Source of the DNA: Marisediminicola antarctica
GTDB lineage: Bacteria > Actinomycetota > Actinomycetes > Actinomycetales > Microbacteriaceae
Length of the DNA stretch: 64,000 nucleotides
Assembly (NCBI RefSeq): GCF_009930795.1
Contig: NZ_CP017146.1
Location: forward strand, 2,604,001-2,668,000
Direction of reading: 5' to 3'
The translations under genes were made by a program, and so were the position numbers. Of the stretch, positions 1 to 7,822 are shown piece after piece (within the stretch, counting starts at the first letter, position 1; every line of letters starts with the position of its first letter). The notes under the pieces are model-generated. The model was not told the origin of the DNA, did not search any database, and saw nothing but the letters and a program-made list of their open reading frames with translations.

Positions 1-1476
1 CTGATCTCCCTCGAGGGTGTGGGTCAGGCGCCCCTGCTTGATAACGAGGACCCGGTGGCACGACGCGACGAGCTCTGGCGCGTCATCGGAGATGACAATC
101 ACCGACATGCCCTTCGCCGCTTCGACGCGCAGCAACTCCAGAATCTCCTCTTTGGAACCAATATCCACACCCACAGTTGGCCCGTTGAGCATGAGCACGG
201 TCGGTGCGGTTGCCAACCATTTCGCAAGGACCACGCGCTGAGCGTTTCCGCCCGAGAGTGTGCGAACCGGCGACTGTGCGTTCGGCGCATTGATTTTCAA
301 GCCCACGAAGTACCGCTTGATCGTGTCGGCGATCCCAGCGCGATTGAGTGTGCCCCATCGAGTCCGATGCGATTCGAGTGAGGCCGCAACTATGTTGTCC
401 GCGATCGACTTTTCGAGGAACAGGCCCTGCGACAGGCGGTCCTCTGGGACATATCCGATTCCAGCTGACACGGCATCCTGGATCGTGCGAATCGGCACAA
501 GCTCACCGGCGACGCGAATTTCGCCCTCGTCAGCGGGGGTAACCCCAAAAAGGGACTCGGCGATCTCGGTGCGACCCGACCCAAGCAGACCTGTCACACC
601 AAGGATTTCCCCGCGGCGTAGTGCAAAGGAAACATCACGGTACGCGCCGGCAAGGGAGAGATTGGTTACTTCGAGAGCGAGAGGCGCAGTCGAGTCGAGG
701 ACGCTCACTACCCGCGATTCATCGACTTCGCGACCCGTCATGTGGTGCGAAATCGAACGCTGATCGAATTCGGAGGTCAGCCCGCTCACGACCTGGCGCC
801 CCGATCGCATGATGGTGAGCCTCTGGGAGATGGCGAGCACCTCTTCAAGCTTGTGGGACACAAACATTAAGGCGACGCCCCGCTCGCGAAGGCGCTCCAC
901 GAGTGCGAAAAGCCGCCTCACTTCGGTGTGGGTGAGGGCAGTGGTCGGCTCATCCATGATTATCGCGCGCGCATCGTTGACGAGCGCACGGCAGATCGCG
1001 GTGAGTTGCTTGTCGGCCACCGATAGGTCGCCTACCTCGCGATCGAGGTCGAGGTCTAGTTCAAGTTCCCGCAGAATCGCCTCGGCCCTTGGCCTGACCG
1101 ACCCTGGGGAGTAGAGACGCCGCCCGCTCGCTACTTCCGCGGTCAGCACGATGTTCTCAGCCACTGTCAGATTGGGAAAGAGCGAGAAGTCTTGGTAGAT
1201 GACCTGGATGCCGCTCTGGATAGCAGCATGGGCGTTGATCTGGCCGTGCGAGACACCGTCGATGACAATCTGTCCCGAGTCGGGTCGCTCCGCGCCCGAG
1301 ATGATTTTGATGAGAGTTGACTTGCCGCAGCCGTTCTCCCCTGCGAGGCAGTGCACTTCGCCTGGGATCAGTTCGATCGAAACGTCGACAAGGGCGGGAA
1401 CTCCGCCGAAGCTCTTGGAGATTCCCCGTGCGGAGACAAAGGGTGATGGCAACTGGGAAATGGGCGTGGAAGTCAT
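1..1476 (-). CDS. Sugar ABC transporter ATP-binding protein, two-domain RbsA/LsrA type (3' end beyond window)
   Basis: This is the cytoplasmic ATPase of a ribose/AI-2-type sugar importer with two fused nucleotide-binding domains. About 490 residues are visible and the C-terminus lies outside the window. The first domain has a good Walker A (GENGCGKST, near residue 50) and a Walker B with IMDEPTTAL. The second domain has the degenerate P-loop GLLGSGRTE and a proper LSGGNAQ signature, the usual asymmetry of this family. The ATG at 1474-1476 follows a GGAAAGG ribosome site. It lies 72 nt downstream of the binding-protein gene, separated by a strong stem-loop. Permease genes should follow beyond the window start. 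The substrate cannot be fixed. Confidence 0.93.
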   Translation of the reverse strand, partial: MTSTPISQLPSPFVSARGISKSFGGVPALVDVSIELIPGEVHCLAGENGCGKSTLIKIISGAERPDSGQIVIDGVSHGQINAHAAIQSGIQVIYQDFSLFPNLTVAENIVLTAEVASGRRLYSPGSVRPRAEAILRELELDLDLDREVGDLSVADKQLTAICRALVNDARAIIMDEPTTALTHTEVRRLFALVERLRERGVALMFVSHKLEEVLAISQRLTIMRSGRQVVSGLTSEFDQRSISHHMTGREVDESRVVSVLDSTAPLALEVTNLSLAGAYRDVSFALRRGEILGVTGLLGSGRTEIAESLFGVTPADEGEIRVAGELVPIRTIQDAVSAGIGYVPEDRLSQGLFLEKSIADNIVAASLESHRTRWGTLNRAGIADTIKRYFVGLKINAPNAQSPVRTLSGGNAQRVVLAKWLATAPTVLMLNGPTVGVDIGSKEEILELLRVEAAKGMSVIVISDDAPELVASCHRVLVIKQGRLTHTLEGDQ

Positions 1477-1500
1477 GAGATTACCTTTCCAACTCGAGCA

Positions 1501-1533
1501 TCGGGGCGCGCACCAGTCGGATACGCGCCCCGA
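1501..1533 (-). terminator. Intercistronic stem-loop between binding protein and ATPase
   Basis: A perfect 10-bp stem (1501-1510 with 1524-1533, arm TCGGGGCGCG) encloses a 13-nt loop in the 72-nt gap between the binding-protein and ATPase genes. It has no T-tract. Such stem-loops after binding-protein genes commonly act as partial terminators or 3' stabilisers that raise binding-protein dosage over the ATPase. Confidence 0.6.
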
Positions 1534-1548
1534 GCCGAACTCGATTGC

Positions 1549-2583
1549 CTAGAAGTCGTACCCTGCAGCCGTCTCGGCATCAGCAGCGACCGAAGCAGCC
1601 CCAACGAAGACGTTGTCGTAGCCATCCAGCTTCTTGAGCGAGGTGTAACCCTCTACGCCGAGGTCGGTGCCTTCCTCGATGGTGCCGCCCTCAGCCAGAA
1701 TCAGTGCGATAGCGAGCTGCGCCTCACCTGCGAGAGCGGGGTCCCAGAAGAAGATCTTGTCGATGGAGCCATCGGCAAGGTACTGGTTTGCCACGGAGGG
1801 GATGGACGTGCCCATCACGCAAACCTGATCCTCGAGGCCCGCCTCCTGCACTGCACGAGCGATGCCGGGAACGTCATTTCCGGCGGACCCCTGGAATCCG
1901 GCGATGTTCGGGTACTTGGCAAGGACTTCCTTGGCACGCTCGTATGCGGTGCCCTGGTCGTCGGTGCTCTCGATTGGAGTCTCAACGCGCGTCATGTCGG
2001 GGAAGTTCGCGGTCTGATTCTCATAGGCCGCGCCGACCCACTCCATGTGCGTCTGTGCTGTCAGTCCGCCAACGAATTGGACATACTCACCCGTTCCGCC
2101 CATGCAGTCCGCCAGGTTGTCCATGATCTCTGAGCCGTACGACGCGTTGTCGAAGGCCTCGATGTCGATGTCGACGTTGTCGATACCAGTCGCCTCGTGG
2201 GAAACGACGATGATTCCCTGGTCTCGCGCCTGCTTGAGTACCGACGAGAGAGCCTCGGGCGAGTTGGGCACCACGGTGATCGCTGTGGGCTTCTGCGCGA
2301 TGAGGTCCTGAACGATCTGGACCTGCTTCTCCGGACTGACGTCATCTGCGCCCTCCTGGCGAGCGTCAACACCAGTCCTGTCAGCGAAGGACTGGACGCC
2401 GACTGCCATGCGCTGGAACCACGGGATGGTCTGGGCCTTGACGACCGTCACCATGACCATTTCCTCGGACGACTCCGCGCTGTCCGGCTCGCCTGCGATC
2501 GTGCCTACTGACGTACAGCCGGTGAGGGCGAGTGACGCTCCCAAGAGCAGTGCTGTGCCCCTGAGGGCGTGCTTGCGATTCAT
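1549..2583 (-). CDS. Sugar-binding lipoprotein of ABC importer (RbsB/LsrB-like)
   Basis: This is the extracytoplasmic binding component (344 aa) of the importer whose ATPase follows. The N-terminus is a lipoprotein signal with the lipobox LTGC at about residues 20-23. The mature part has the type I periplasmic-binding fold, including the segment QDLIAQKPTAITVVPNSPEA and a later GTSIPSVANQYLADGSID resembling rhamnose/AI-2 binding proteins. The ATG at 2581-2583 was chosen over an earlier in-frame start because AAAGGAG precedes it and the signal peptide begins there. Transcription is divergent from a DeoR regulator, the probable controller. The ligand is unknown. Confidence 0.92.
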   Translation of the reverse strand: MNRKHALRGTALLLGASLALTGCTSVGTIAGEPDSAESSEEMVMVTVVKAQTIPWFQRMAVGVQSFADRTGVDARQEGADDVSPEKQVQIVQDLIAQKPTAITVVPNSPEALSSVLKQARDQGIIVVSHEATGIDNVDIDIEAFDNASYGSEIMDNLADCMGGTGEYVQFVGGLTAQTHMEWVGAAYENQTANFPDMTRVETPIESTDDQGTAYERAKEVLAKYPNIAGFQGSAGNDVPGIARAVQEAGLEDQVCVMGTSIPSVANQYLADGSIDKIFFWDPALAGEAQLAIALILAEGGTIEEGTDLGVEGYTSLKKLDGYDNVFVGAASVAADAETAAGYDF

Positions 2584-2966
2584 TCCGTTTACTCCTTTGT
2601 GAACGTGTCGCGGCCGAGGCCACGATTGGTGCAGCACACTTAGGGATGCGCGCTATGGGATGAAATTATCTGCAATATGCACAGAATGTCAAGCGATAAT
2701 GCGCAGCCATTGCGCATAAATGAGCATGACACCGCGCATTACTGGCCTATTGCTCGCGAAGTGGCCTGCCACTCCTCGTCTTGACGGCTCCGATTACGCT
2801 CGAACCGGAGCACTAGCGCGGCGATATCGGCGTTTCGACCTGCGACATCCCCAGCGCACGGCAGTACGCCGATGCGCACTTTCGCGCAGTATTTTTGCAA
2901 TCTGACCACTGCCGGCGCTAGCCTCCAGTTAGTACAGGTTCAACGCTGAGCAGGGGAGGTAGACGC
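2584..2966. promoter_or_regulatory. Divergent control region with DeoR-type inverted repeat
   Basis: This 383-bp gap separates the binding-protein gene from the DeoR gene and holds no convincing gene. It contains a perfect inverted repeat, ATGCGCA (2699-2705) and TGCGCAT (2711-2717) with a 5-bp spacer. Related GCGCAT/ATGCGC half-sites lie near 2645, 2733 and 2871. The repeated half-sites suggest a multi-site operator bound by the adjacent DeoR protein. I could not place a confident -35/-10 pair on either side. Confidence 0.5.
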
Positions 2967-3716
2967 GTGTCACGACAGGCAGAGATCGTTGAGGCCCTCA
3001 AGGACCAGGGTTTCCAGTCCGTTAATGCGCTCGCTGCACGCTTCGCTGTGACCGCATCGACCATCCGGCGCGACCTCGAACGACTCGAGGCGATGGATCT
3101 CGTCCAGCGAACTCATGGAGGTGCGATCCCGGTCAAGCAATCGGAAACACCGCATCAGTTCAAAGAAGAGTTGCACCTCGCGGAGAAGTCCGCCATTGGC
3201 AAGGCGATGGCCGAGCGAATTCTTGAAGGTCAGACCGTTCTGCTGGACGGAGGCACCACGACTCTGGAGGTTGCGCGTCACCTGACACGACGCCGCCTTA
3301 CCGTGGTGACTAACGACCTCCGCGTTGCAATGGAGATCGCTCAGCGGCGTTCGGCGCACCTAGTCTTCATTGGCGGAGAATTGCTGCCCGACATCTACAC
3401 GACCTGGGGCCCGGCAGCAGGTCTGCAACTCGAGAACTTGCGAGTTGACGTGGCCATTTTCGGCGCGGACACCGTCTGCGACGATGGGCTCTATCACACG
3501 AGCAGCTACGAAGTTGAGCTCAAGAGGCTAATGCGTTCGATCGCTAAGGAAGCCTTCTTTGTCGCGGACAGCTCCAAGTTCGGCCGCGAGGCGCTCTTCA
3601 AAGTACTAGAGGTCGACGACTTCACAGCCGGGATTACCGATGACCTGCTAGACCCGATACGCGCCTCGCAGTTTCCGATCCCGATAATCCAGGTGGGCAC
3701 ACATACCGCTCAATAA
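2967..3716 (+). CDS. DeoR-family transcriptional regulator
   Basis: This 249-aa regulator has an N-terminal DeoR helix-turn-helix with the family hallmark VTASTIRRDLERLEAMDLVQRTHGGA at residues 28-53. It is followed by a sugar-phosphate sensor domain (AMAERILEGQTVLLDGGTTTLEVARHL). The start is GTG at 2967, 6 nt after GGGGAGGT. DeoR proteins usually repress sugar-catabolic genes and are released by a phosphorylated sugar. The divergent position makes the importer at 1-2583 the likely target. Confidence 0.93.
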   Translation: MSRQAEIVEALKDQGFQSVNALAARFAVTASTIRRDLERLEAMDLVQRTHGGAIPVKQSETPHQFKEELHLAEKSAIGKAMAERILEGQTVLLDGGTTTLEVARHLTRRRLTVVTNDLRVAMEIAQRRSAHLVFIGGELLPDIYTTWGPAAGLQLENLRVDVAIFGADTVCDDGLYHTSSYEVELKRLMRSIAKEAFFVADSSKFGREALFKVLEVDDFTAGITDDLLDPIRASQFPIPIIQVGTHTAQ

Positions 3717-3885
3717 CAGTCGGCCCGCGGTCAGGGCGAACGCCGTCGGCGACAGTCGCCATCTTCGAGGTCCCCGCCGTCGGTGAATCCGAACGTCGCG
3801 TATCTCGTCGTGAACTTCTCCCCGCGCTGGACGAGCGTGCTCCTCCGGGGCTCAGCCCGCCGCACTCCAGTCAGCACCCACCCTC

Positions 3886-5517
3886 TTATCCCGCGGGATC
3901 GAAGACCACGCCGTCGTCGTTCTGAACTGCCCAGCTGAACCACATCTCGAAGTAGAAGGGGATCTCGGTGCCGTCCGCCCCGCTGATCACCAGTTCGCCG
4001 TCCGTCTTGCTGAGGGCAACCCGCTCTCCGTCGACATCCGTCTCGTAGCGGCGCCCGTTCTCGAGGGCGAGCCACGGGGCCGCCACCCGCGTTTCGTTGA
4101 CCGTGAAGGCGACGAAGATCTCCTTGGCCTGGTACCGCTCATCGACCTCGCTCGGGCTGAAGTAGAAGCCCCCGCTCTCGTCGTACCCCGCGTAGGGGTT
4201 GCGGGAGTAGTCGCGCGCATAGCCGGTGTCGTCACTCTGGATCACTGCCTCGGGATACAGCTCCTTGATCTCCCCGACGGTCAACAACTGGAACGGGTGC
4301 AGCTCGAGCTCGTGAGGGTAGTGCTGCCCAGCGAGCGCCATGCCCGTGCTCTGCTGCCAGAGTGTCTCGGTCACACGATCGAACATGATCATGTTGCTCT
4401 CGAGGAGGCCACCGCTGACACCGAAGGTGGTTGCTTCGCCGCCCGGCAGCATCCGCTCGAATACGACGGCGCTGCCGCACAGCGGGCAGAACGTGACGGC
4501 GATCGGGGTGCCGTCAATCGTGTCGTTCACGATCTCGTGCCACACCAGGATGTTGTAGGGGTAGGCCTTCACCTCGGTATCACCGACCACCAGCAGCGCC
4601 TGCACGTCGTCGGGGTTGCTGAACTCCGCGACCGGTACAAAGCTCGGGTCGTCGATCGCCGGAATGCCGTCTTTCGGGGGGCCTCCGCTCAGCGCCTGCC
4701 CGATCGCGGGATCAGCCTTCGACCAGTCCGTGTCGGGGAACGACTGCCGCAGGAAGCTCGGTATCTCGGCCTCCGCGGCATCCGGCGGCTCGTTCTCTCC
4801 CACCGAATCGAGGAAGCCCTGCTCGAGCACCACCGCACCGAGCAGACCACGGTCGATCAGCCAGGCCTCGATAGTCCTGATCGTGCCGGTGGCGATCAGC
4901 AGGCCCACGATGACGAGGAACACACCGAGGCCCCGGCGAAACTTGCCCTCGGGGTCGGTGGCCCAGCCGAGCCGCCTGGTGACCGAGCGCCCACCCATCG
5001 CCACCGCGAGCATGACCGCGCTCAAACCGAGCGTGTACGCGATGATGTTCGCGATGCCCTCACCGGTGTCGGCCGGGAGCACAACCGCGAGGATGAGCCC
5101 GTAGGTCGGGCTACAGCTGGTAAACACCGGCCCGAGCGAGAGGCCGAGCAGCACACTGCGCGCCGTGCCGGTCTTGTTCGCCGAGCGATCGGCGAGAGTT
5201 CCGGCCGCCGACTGCAGCCCCACCCTGCTCGAGATGGTGTCCCAGATTTTCGGGAATGCCAGAGAGGCGCCGATGAAGGCGACCAGGCTGCCTGACACGA
5301 TCAGCCACACATTGCTCGGCACGCCGAGCAGGGCCGTGGTCGCCTTGATGAGCAGGGTGAAGACCACGACGGAGACCGCGAGGCTGCCGATCACGATGTA
5401 GGGCGCACGCTTGCTCCCGGCCGCCGAGCCCGCGAGGACCACGGGCAGCAGCGGCAGTACACAGGGCGAGAGAACGGTCAGCACCCCCGCGAGCAGCGAC
5501 AGTGGCAGAAGTTCCAT
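3886..5517 (-). CDS. CcdA-type membrane protein fused to a DUF3179 domain
   Basis: This 543-aa protein joins two families. Residues 1-225 are a CcdA/DsbD-beta-like transmembrane domain with several helices and two conserved cysteines (LSPC, C19, and FTSCSP, C135), which pass electrons from cytoplasmic thioredoxin across the membrane. Residues 260-543 match DUF3179: WHEIVND, then FCPLCGSAVVF with a CxxC at 344-347, then GGLLESNM and the WQQSTG segment. DUF3179 has no firm function. A tethered thioredoxin gene lies 6 nt upstream, so the two are probably co-translated. The fusion suggests that electrons delivered by the membrane part reduce the DUF3179 cysteines or their partner. The domain calls are firm; the reaction is inferred. 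Confidence 0.88.
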   Translation of the reverse strand: MELLPLSLLAGVLTVLSPCVLPLLPVVLAGSAAGSKRAPYIVIGSLAVSVVVFTLLIKATTALLGVPSNVWLIVSGSLVAFIGASLAFPKIWDTISSRVGLQSAAGTLADRSANKTGTARSVLLGLSLGPVFTSCSPTYGLILAVVLPADTGEGIANIIAYTLGLSAVMLAVAMGGRSVTRRLGWATDPEGKFRRGLGVFLVIVGLLIATGTIRTIEAWLIDRGLLGAVVLEQGFLDSVGENEPPDAAEAEIPSFLRQSFPDTDWSKADPAIGQALSGGPPKDGIPAIDDPSFVPVAEFSNPDDVQALLVVGDTEVKAYPYNILVWHEIVNDTIDGTPIAVTFCPLCGSAVVFERMLPGGEATTFGVSGGLLESNMIMFDRVTETLWQQSTGMALAGQHYPHELELHPFQLLTVGEIKELYPEAVIQSDDTGYARDYSRNPYAGYDESGGFYFSPSEVDERYQAKEIFVAFTVNETRVAAPWLALENGRRYETDVDGERVALSKTDGELVISGADGTEIPFYFEMWFSWAVQNDDGVVFDPAG

Positions 5518-5523
5518 GGCCGA

Positions 5524-5949
5524 CTAGACCAACGAGTCGAGCAACTCGCCGAGGGTTCGGGTGAGGTGCCACTGTTCGATGGCGTCCCCGTTCGAATCCA
5601 CCTGAACAAGGGTGTGTTGAAGGGTGACGCCGTATCTCTGCTTCAGATCGGTGGCGGTGTCGAAGTCGACGAGGAGTATCTGCACGTCGTCGGGGATGCT
5701 GTCGGCATTGGCCGTGATGTCGTCCGCGAGCAGCTTGCAGGTGGAGCACCAGGTGGCATGGAAGAACAGCACCACCGTCGCGTCAGTAGTCGCCGACGAC
5801 ACCGCCTCCGGCGTGTACTCCTGAAACGCGGCGGACGAGCCGACAGCGGTCACGGGCGCCGGGTCCGTCGTGGTCGACTGCGCGAGCAGGATGGCACCAG
5901 CGGCGACAGCGACGCCTGCCACGACGATGATGGGTGTTCGCTTCTTCAT
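5524..5949 (-). CDS. Membrane-anchored thioredoxin-like protein
   Basis: This 141-aa protein has an N-terminal membrane anchor (residues 6-24), a short linker and a thioredoxin fold with active site WCSTC (C68, C71). The typical cis-proline loop appears as TLQHTLVQVD instead of a clear TPT-P motif, so the fold is divergent. The ATG at 5947-5949 follows GGGAGAC; longer upstream frames have no protein character. It sits 6 nt before the CcdA-DUF3179 gene, matching CcdA/TlpA pairs that move reducing power to extracytoplasmic thiols. Confidence 0.88.
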   Translation of the reverse strand: MKKRTPIIVVAGVAVAAGAILLAQSTTTDPAPVTAVGSSAAFQEYTPEAVSSATTDATVVLFFHATWCSTCKLLADDITANADSIPDDVQILLVDFDTATDLKQRYGVTLQHTLVQVDSNGDAIEQWHLTRTLGELLDSLV

Positions 5950-6131
5950 ACTTGTCTCCCGTGTCCAAAAAATTGTAAGCAGTGCCACGGCCACTGTTGT
6001 GTGTTCTGGGACACAGTTGGGGGCAACTTCTCGGTAATCGTGACTGGCAGCAGCTCGGATGCCGGATGCCATGACCGCCCCTCGCCCGGCGGCGGTCTGC
6101 CCGTGTCGATCCCCGGCGGTACCGTGCAACA

Positions 6132-6151
6132 ATCTGCATATGAATGCAGAT
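6132..6151 (+). promoter_or_regulatory. Probable ArsR/SmtB operator overlapping the start codon
   Basis: A perfect inverted repeat, ATCTGCAT (6132-6139) and ATGCAGAT (6144-6151), flanks a 4-bp centre that contains the ATG at 6140. Sequence and spacing resemble SmtB/ArsR sites. No Shine-Dalgarno precedes this ATG, so the gene may be leaderless and repression would block the transcription start itself. Confidence 0.72.
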
Positions 6152-6529
6152 ACGCGAATTTGCGGCTTGTCCCCTGACAGCCAGTACGTCGAGCTTGCCG
6201 TTGAGGTCTTCTCGATGCTGGCTGACGCGACTCGGGTTCGCATCATCCTCGCCCTCCGCGACCAAGAACTGTCGGTAAACCAACTGGCCGATGCCGTCGA
6301 CAAGCCACCCGCCGCGGTCTCGCAGCACCTCGCAAAGCTGCGGCTCGCCAGGATCGTTGCGACGCGCCACGAGGGGAATCGAGTGTTTTACCGGCTTGCG
6401 AACGAGCACGCCCGGCAGCTGGTCGCAGACGCAATTTTCCAGGCCGAGCACGCCCTCGACATCCACCCGGCACACCACCGGGCCGAGCATCCGTCTTCCG
6501 CGACCGGCGGGACCATCGCCAATGCTTAG
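6140..6529 (+). CDS. ArsR/SmtB-family metalloregulator
   Basis: This 129-aa winged-helix repressor has the recognition region ELSVNQLADAVDKPPAAVSQHLAKL (43-67) and wing RHEGNRVFYRL. The last helix and tail are rich in possible metal ligands (D97, E103, H104, D107, H109, H112, H113, E116, H117), resembling the alpha-5 metal site of SmtB/NmtR-type sensors. C8 may add a ligand. The ATG at 6140 was chosen because homology starts there and it sits inside a palindromic operator. It overlaps the MFS gene by 8 bp and diverges from the thioredoxin/CcdA pair, so it may control both. The inducing metal is not evident. Confidence 0.9.
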   Translation: MNADTRICGLSPDSQYVELAVEVFSMLADATRVRIILALRDQELSVNQLADAVDKPPAAVSQHLAKLRLARIVATRHEGNRVFYRLANEHARQLVADAIFQAEHALDIHPAHHRAEHPSSATGGTIANA

Positions 6530-7808
6530 GGTCCTTCGCAACAGCGCCTACGCGAAGCTGTTCAGCGCCCAGATTGTCGCACTGCTTGGAACGGGTCTGC
6601 TGACCGTTGCGCTCGGGCTGCTCGCGTTCGACATCGCCGGTGGCGACGCCGGCATCGTGCTCGGCACGGCGCTCACCATCAAAATGTTGGCGTATGTGGG
6701 CCTCGCTCCGGTGATCGCCGCGGTGACCAGCCACGTGCCACGGAAAGTGCTGCTCGTCGCTGCGGATGTGCTCCGCGCCGCGATCGCGATCAGCCTTCCC
6801 TTCGTCACAGAGGTCTGGCAGATCTACGTTCTGATCTTCGTGCTCCAGTCCGCATCGGCGACCTTCACCCCCGCGTTTCAAGCCGTGATCCCGGAGATCC
6901 TGCGGGATGAGCGGGACTACACCCGCGCGCTCTCGTTGTCGCGGCTTGCCTACGACACCGAAGCCCTCGTCAGTCCGTTCCTGGCCGCGGTGTTGCTCAC
7001 CGTGATCAATTACCACAACCTGTTCGTCGGCACGTTCGTCGGGTTCGTTGGCTCGGCGATTCTGGTGCTTTCGACTACCTTCCCCGCAATGAGGCAGGCT
7101 GCGCCGACCCCGTTCGCGGAGCGACTCACTCGCGGCGCCAGAGTCTTCTGGTGCACCCCCGCATTGCGCAGCCTCCTCGCCATGAACCTCGTCGTCGCGT
7201 CGGCGACGGCCATGGTGATCGTGAACACCGTCGTACTGGTGCAGGGAGACCTCGGCCGACCCCAAACGGACGTCGCTCTACTGCTTGCCGCCTACGGCGC
7301 TGGGTCGATGACCGTGGCGCTCGCCCTCCCCGCGGTGCTGGATGCGTTGCCCGACCGAGCCGTCATGCTCGGCGGCGCGGGTGCACTGCCAATCGGGCTC
7401 ATTGCCGTCGCGATAGCGACCTCATTGCCGACGACCACAGCGAGTTGGGTGGCTCTCATGACGACCTGGCTCTACCTCGGTGCTGCCACCGCCCTGATCC
7501 TGACGCCGTCGGCCCGGCTGTTGCGGCGCGCATCGAACGACACGAACCGGCCAGCCGTGTTCACCGCGCAGTTCTCCCTCTCGCACGCCTGCTTCATCGT
7601 CACCTACCCCGCGGCCGGCATCCTCGGGGCGCTCATCGGCCTCCCGTCGACGGCATTGGTTCTCGCCGGCATCGCCGCGATCGCGGCCACGATCGCGGCG
7701 ATTGCGTGGACGCCCCACGATCGCGGCGATCGCGTGGACGCCCCGCGATCGCGCCGACTCCCTCGAGCCGACGGCAGCAATCGGGCCGTAGGGGACGCCA
7801 GGCCGTGA
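6522..7808 (+). CDS. MFS transporter, probable exporter
   Basis: This 428-aa membrane protein has about 12 predicted segments, starting with LFSAQIVALLGTGLLTVALGL. It belongs to the major facilitator superfamily, probably an efflux type given co-transcription with a metal sensor. The ATG at 6522 overlaps the ArsR stop, implying translational coupling. A 28-bp tandem duplication near the 3' end shifts the frame, so the final ~30 residues (arginine-rich) are not the ancestral ones. Transport function is probably unaffected because the last membrane segment ends before it. Confidence 0.85.
   Translation: MLRVLRNSAYAKLFSAQIVALLGTGLLTVALGLLAFDIAGGDAGIVLGTALTIKMLAYVGLAPVIAAVTSHVPRKVLLVAADVLRAAIAISLPFVTEVWQIYVLIFVLQSASATFTPAFQAVIPEILRDERDYTRALSLSRLAYDTEALVSPFLAAVLLTVINYHNLFVGTFVGFVGSAILVLSTTFPAMRQAAPTPFAERLTRGARVFWCTPALRSLLAMNLVVASATAMVIVNTVVLVQGDLGRPQTDVALLLAAYGAGSMTVALALPAVLDALPDRAVMLGGAGALPIGLIAVAIATSLPTTTASWVALMTTWLYLGAATALILTPSARLLRRASNDTNRPAVFTAQFSLSHACFIVTYPAAGILGALIGLPSTALVLAGIAAIAATIAAIAWTPHDRGDRVDAPRSRRLPRADGSNRAVGDARP
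7691..7746 (+). repeat. 28-bp tandem duplication in the MFS gene
   Basis: Two copies of a 28-bp unit (7691-7718 and 7719-7746) differ at only two positions, and the first 7 bases of the unit follow once more. As 28 is not a multiple of three, the second copy is read in another frame. With one copy removed the gene would end at a TAG near 7791. Confidence 0.9.
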
Positions 7809-7822
7809 ATGACCTGGCGCAC

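Noticed and set aside
2720-2905. 61-codon plus-strand frame in the divergent region
   Set aside because: No ribosome site, no similarity, and it covers the probable operator.
4297-5295. 332-codon plus-strand open frame
   Set aside because: Antisense shadow of the CcdA-DUF3179 gene with low-complexity composition.
5985-6020. TGTGT...ACACA inverted repeat upstream of the thioredoxin gene
   Set aside because: Arms are only five bases and no regulator family is suggested by it.
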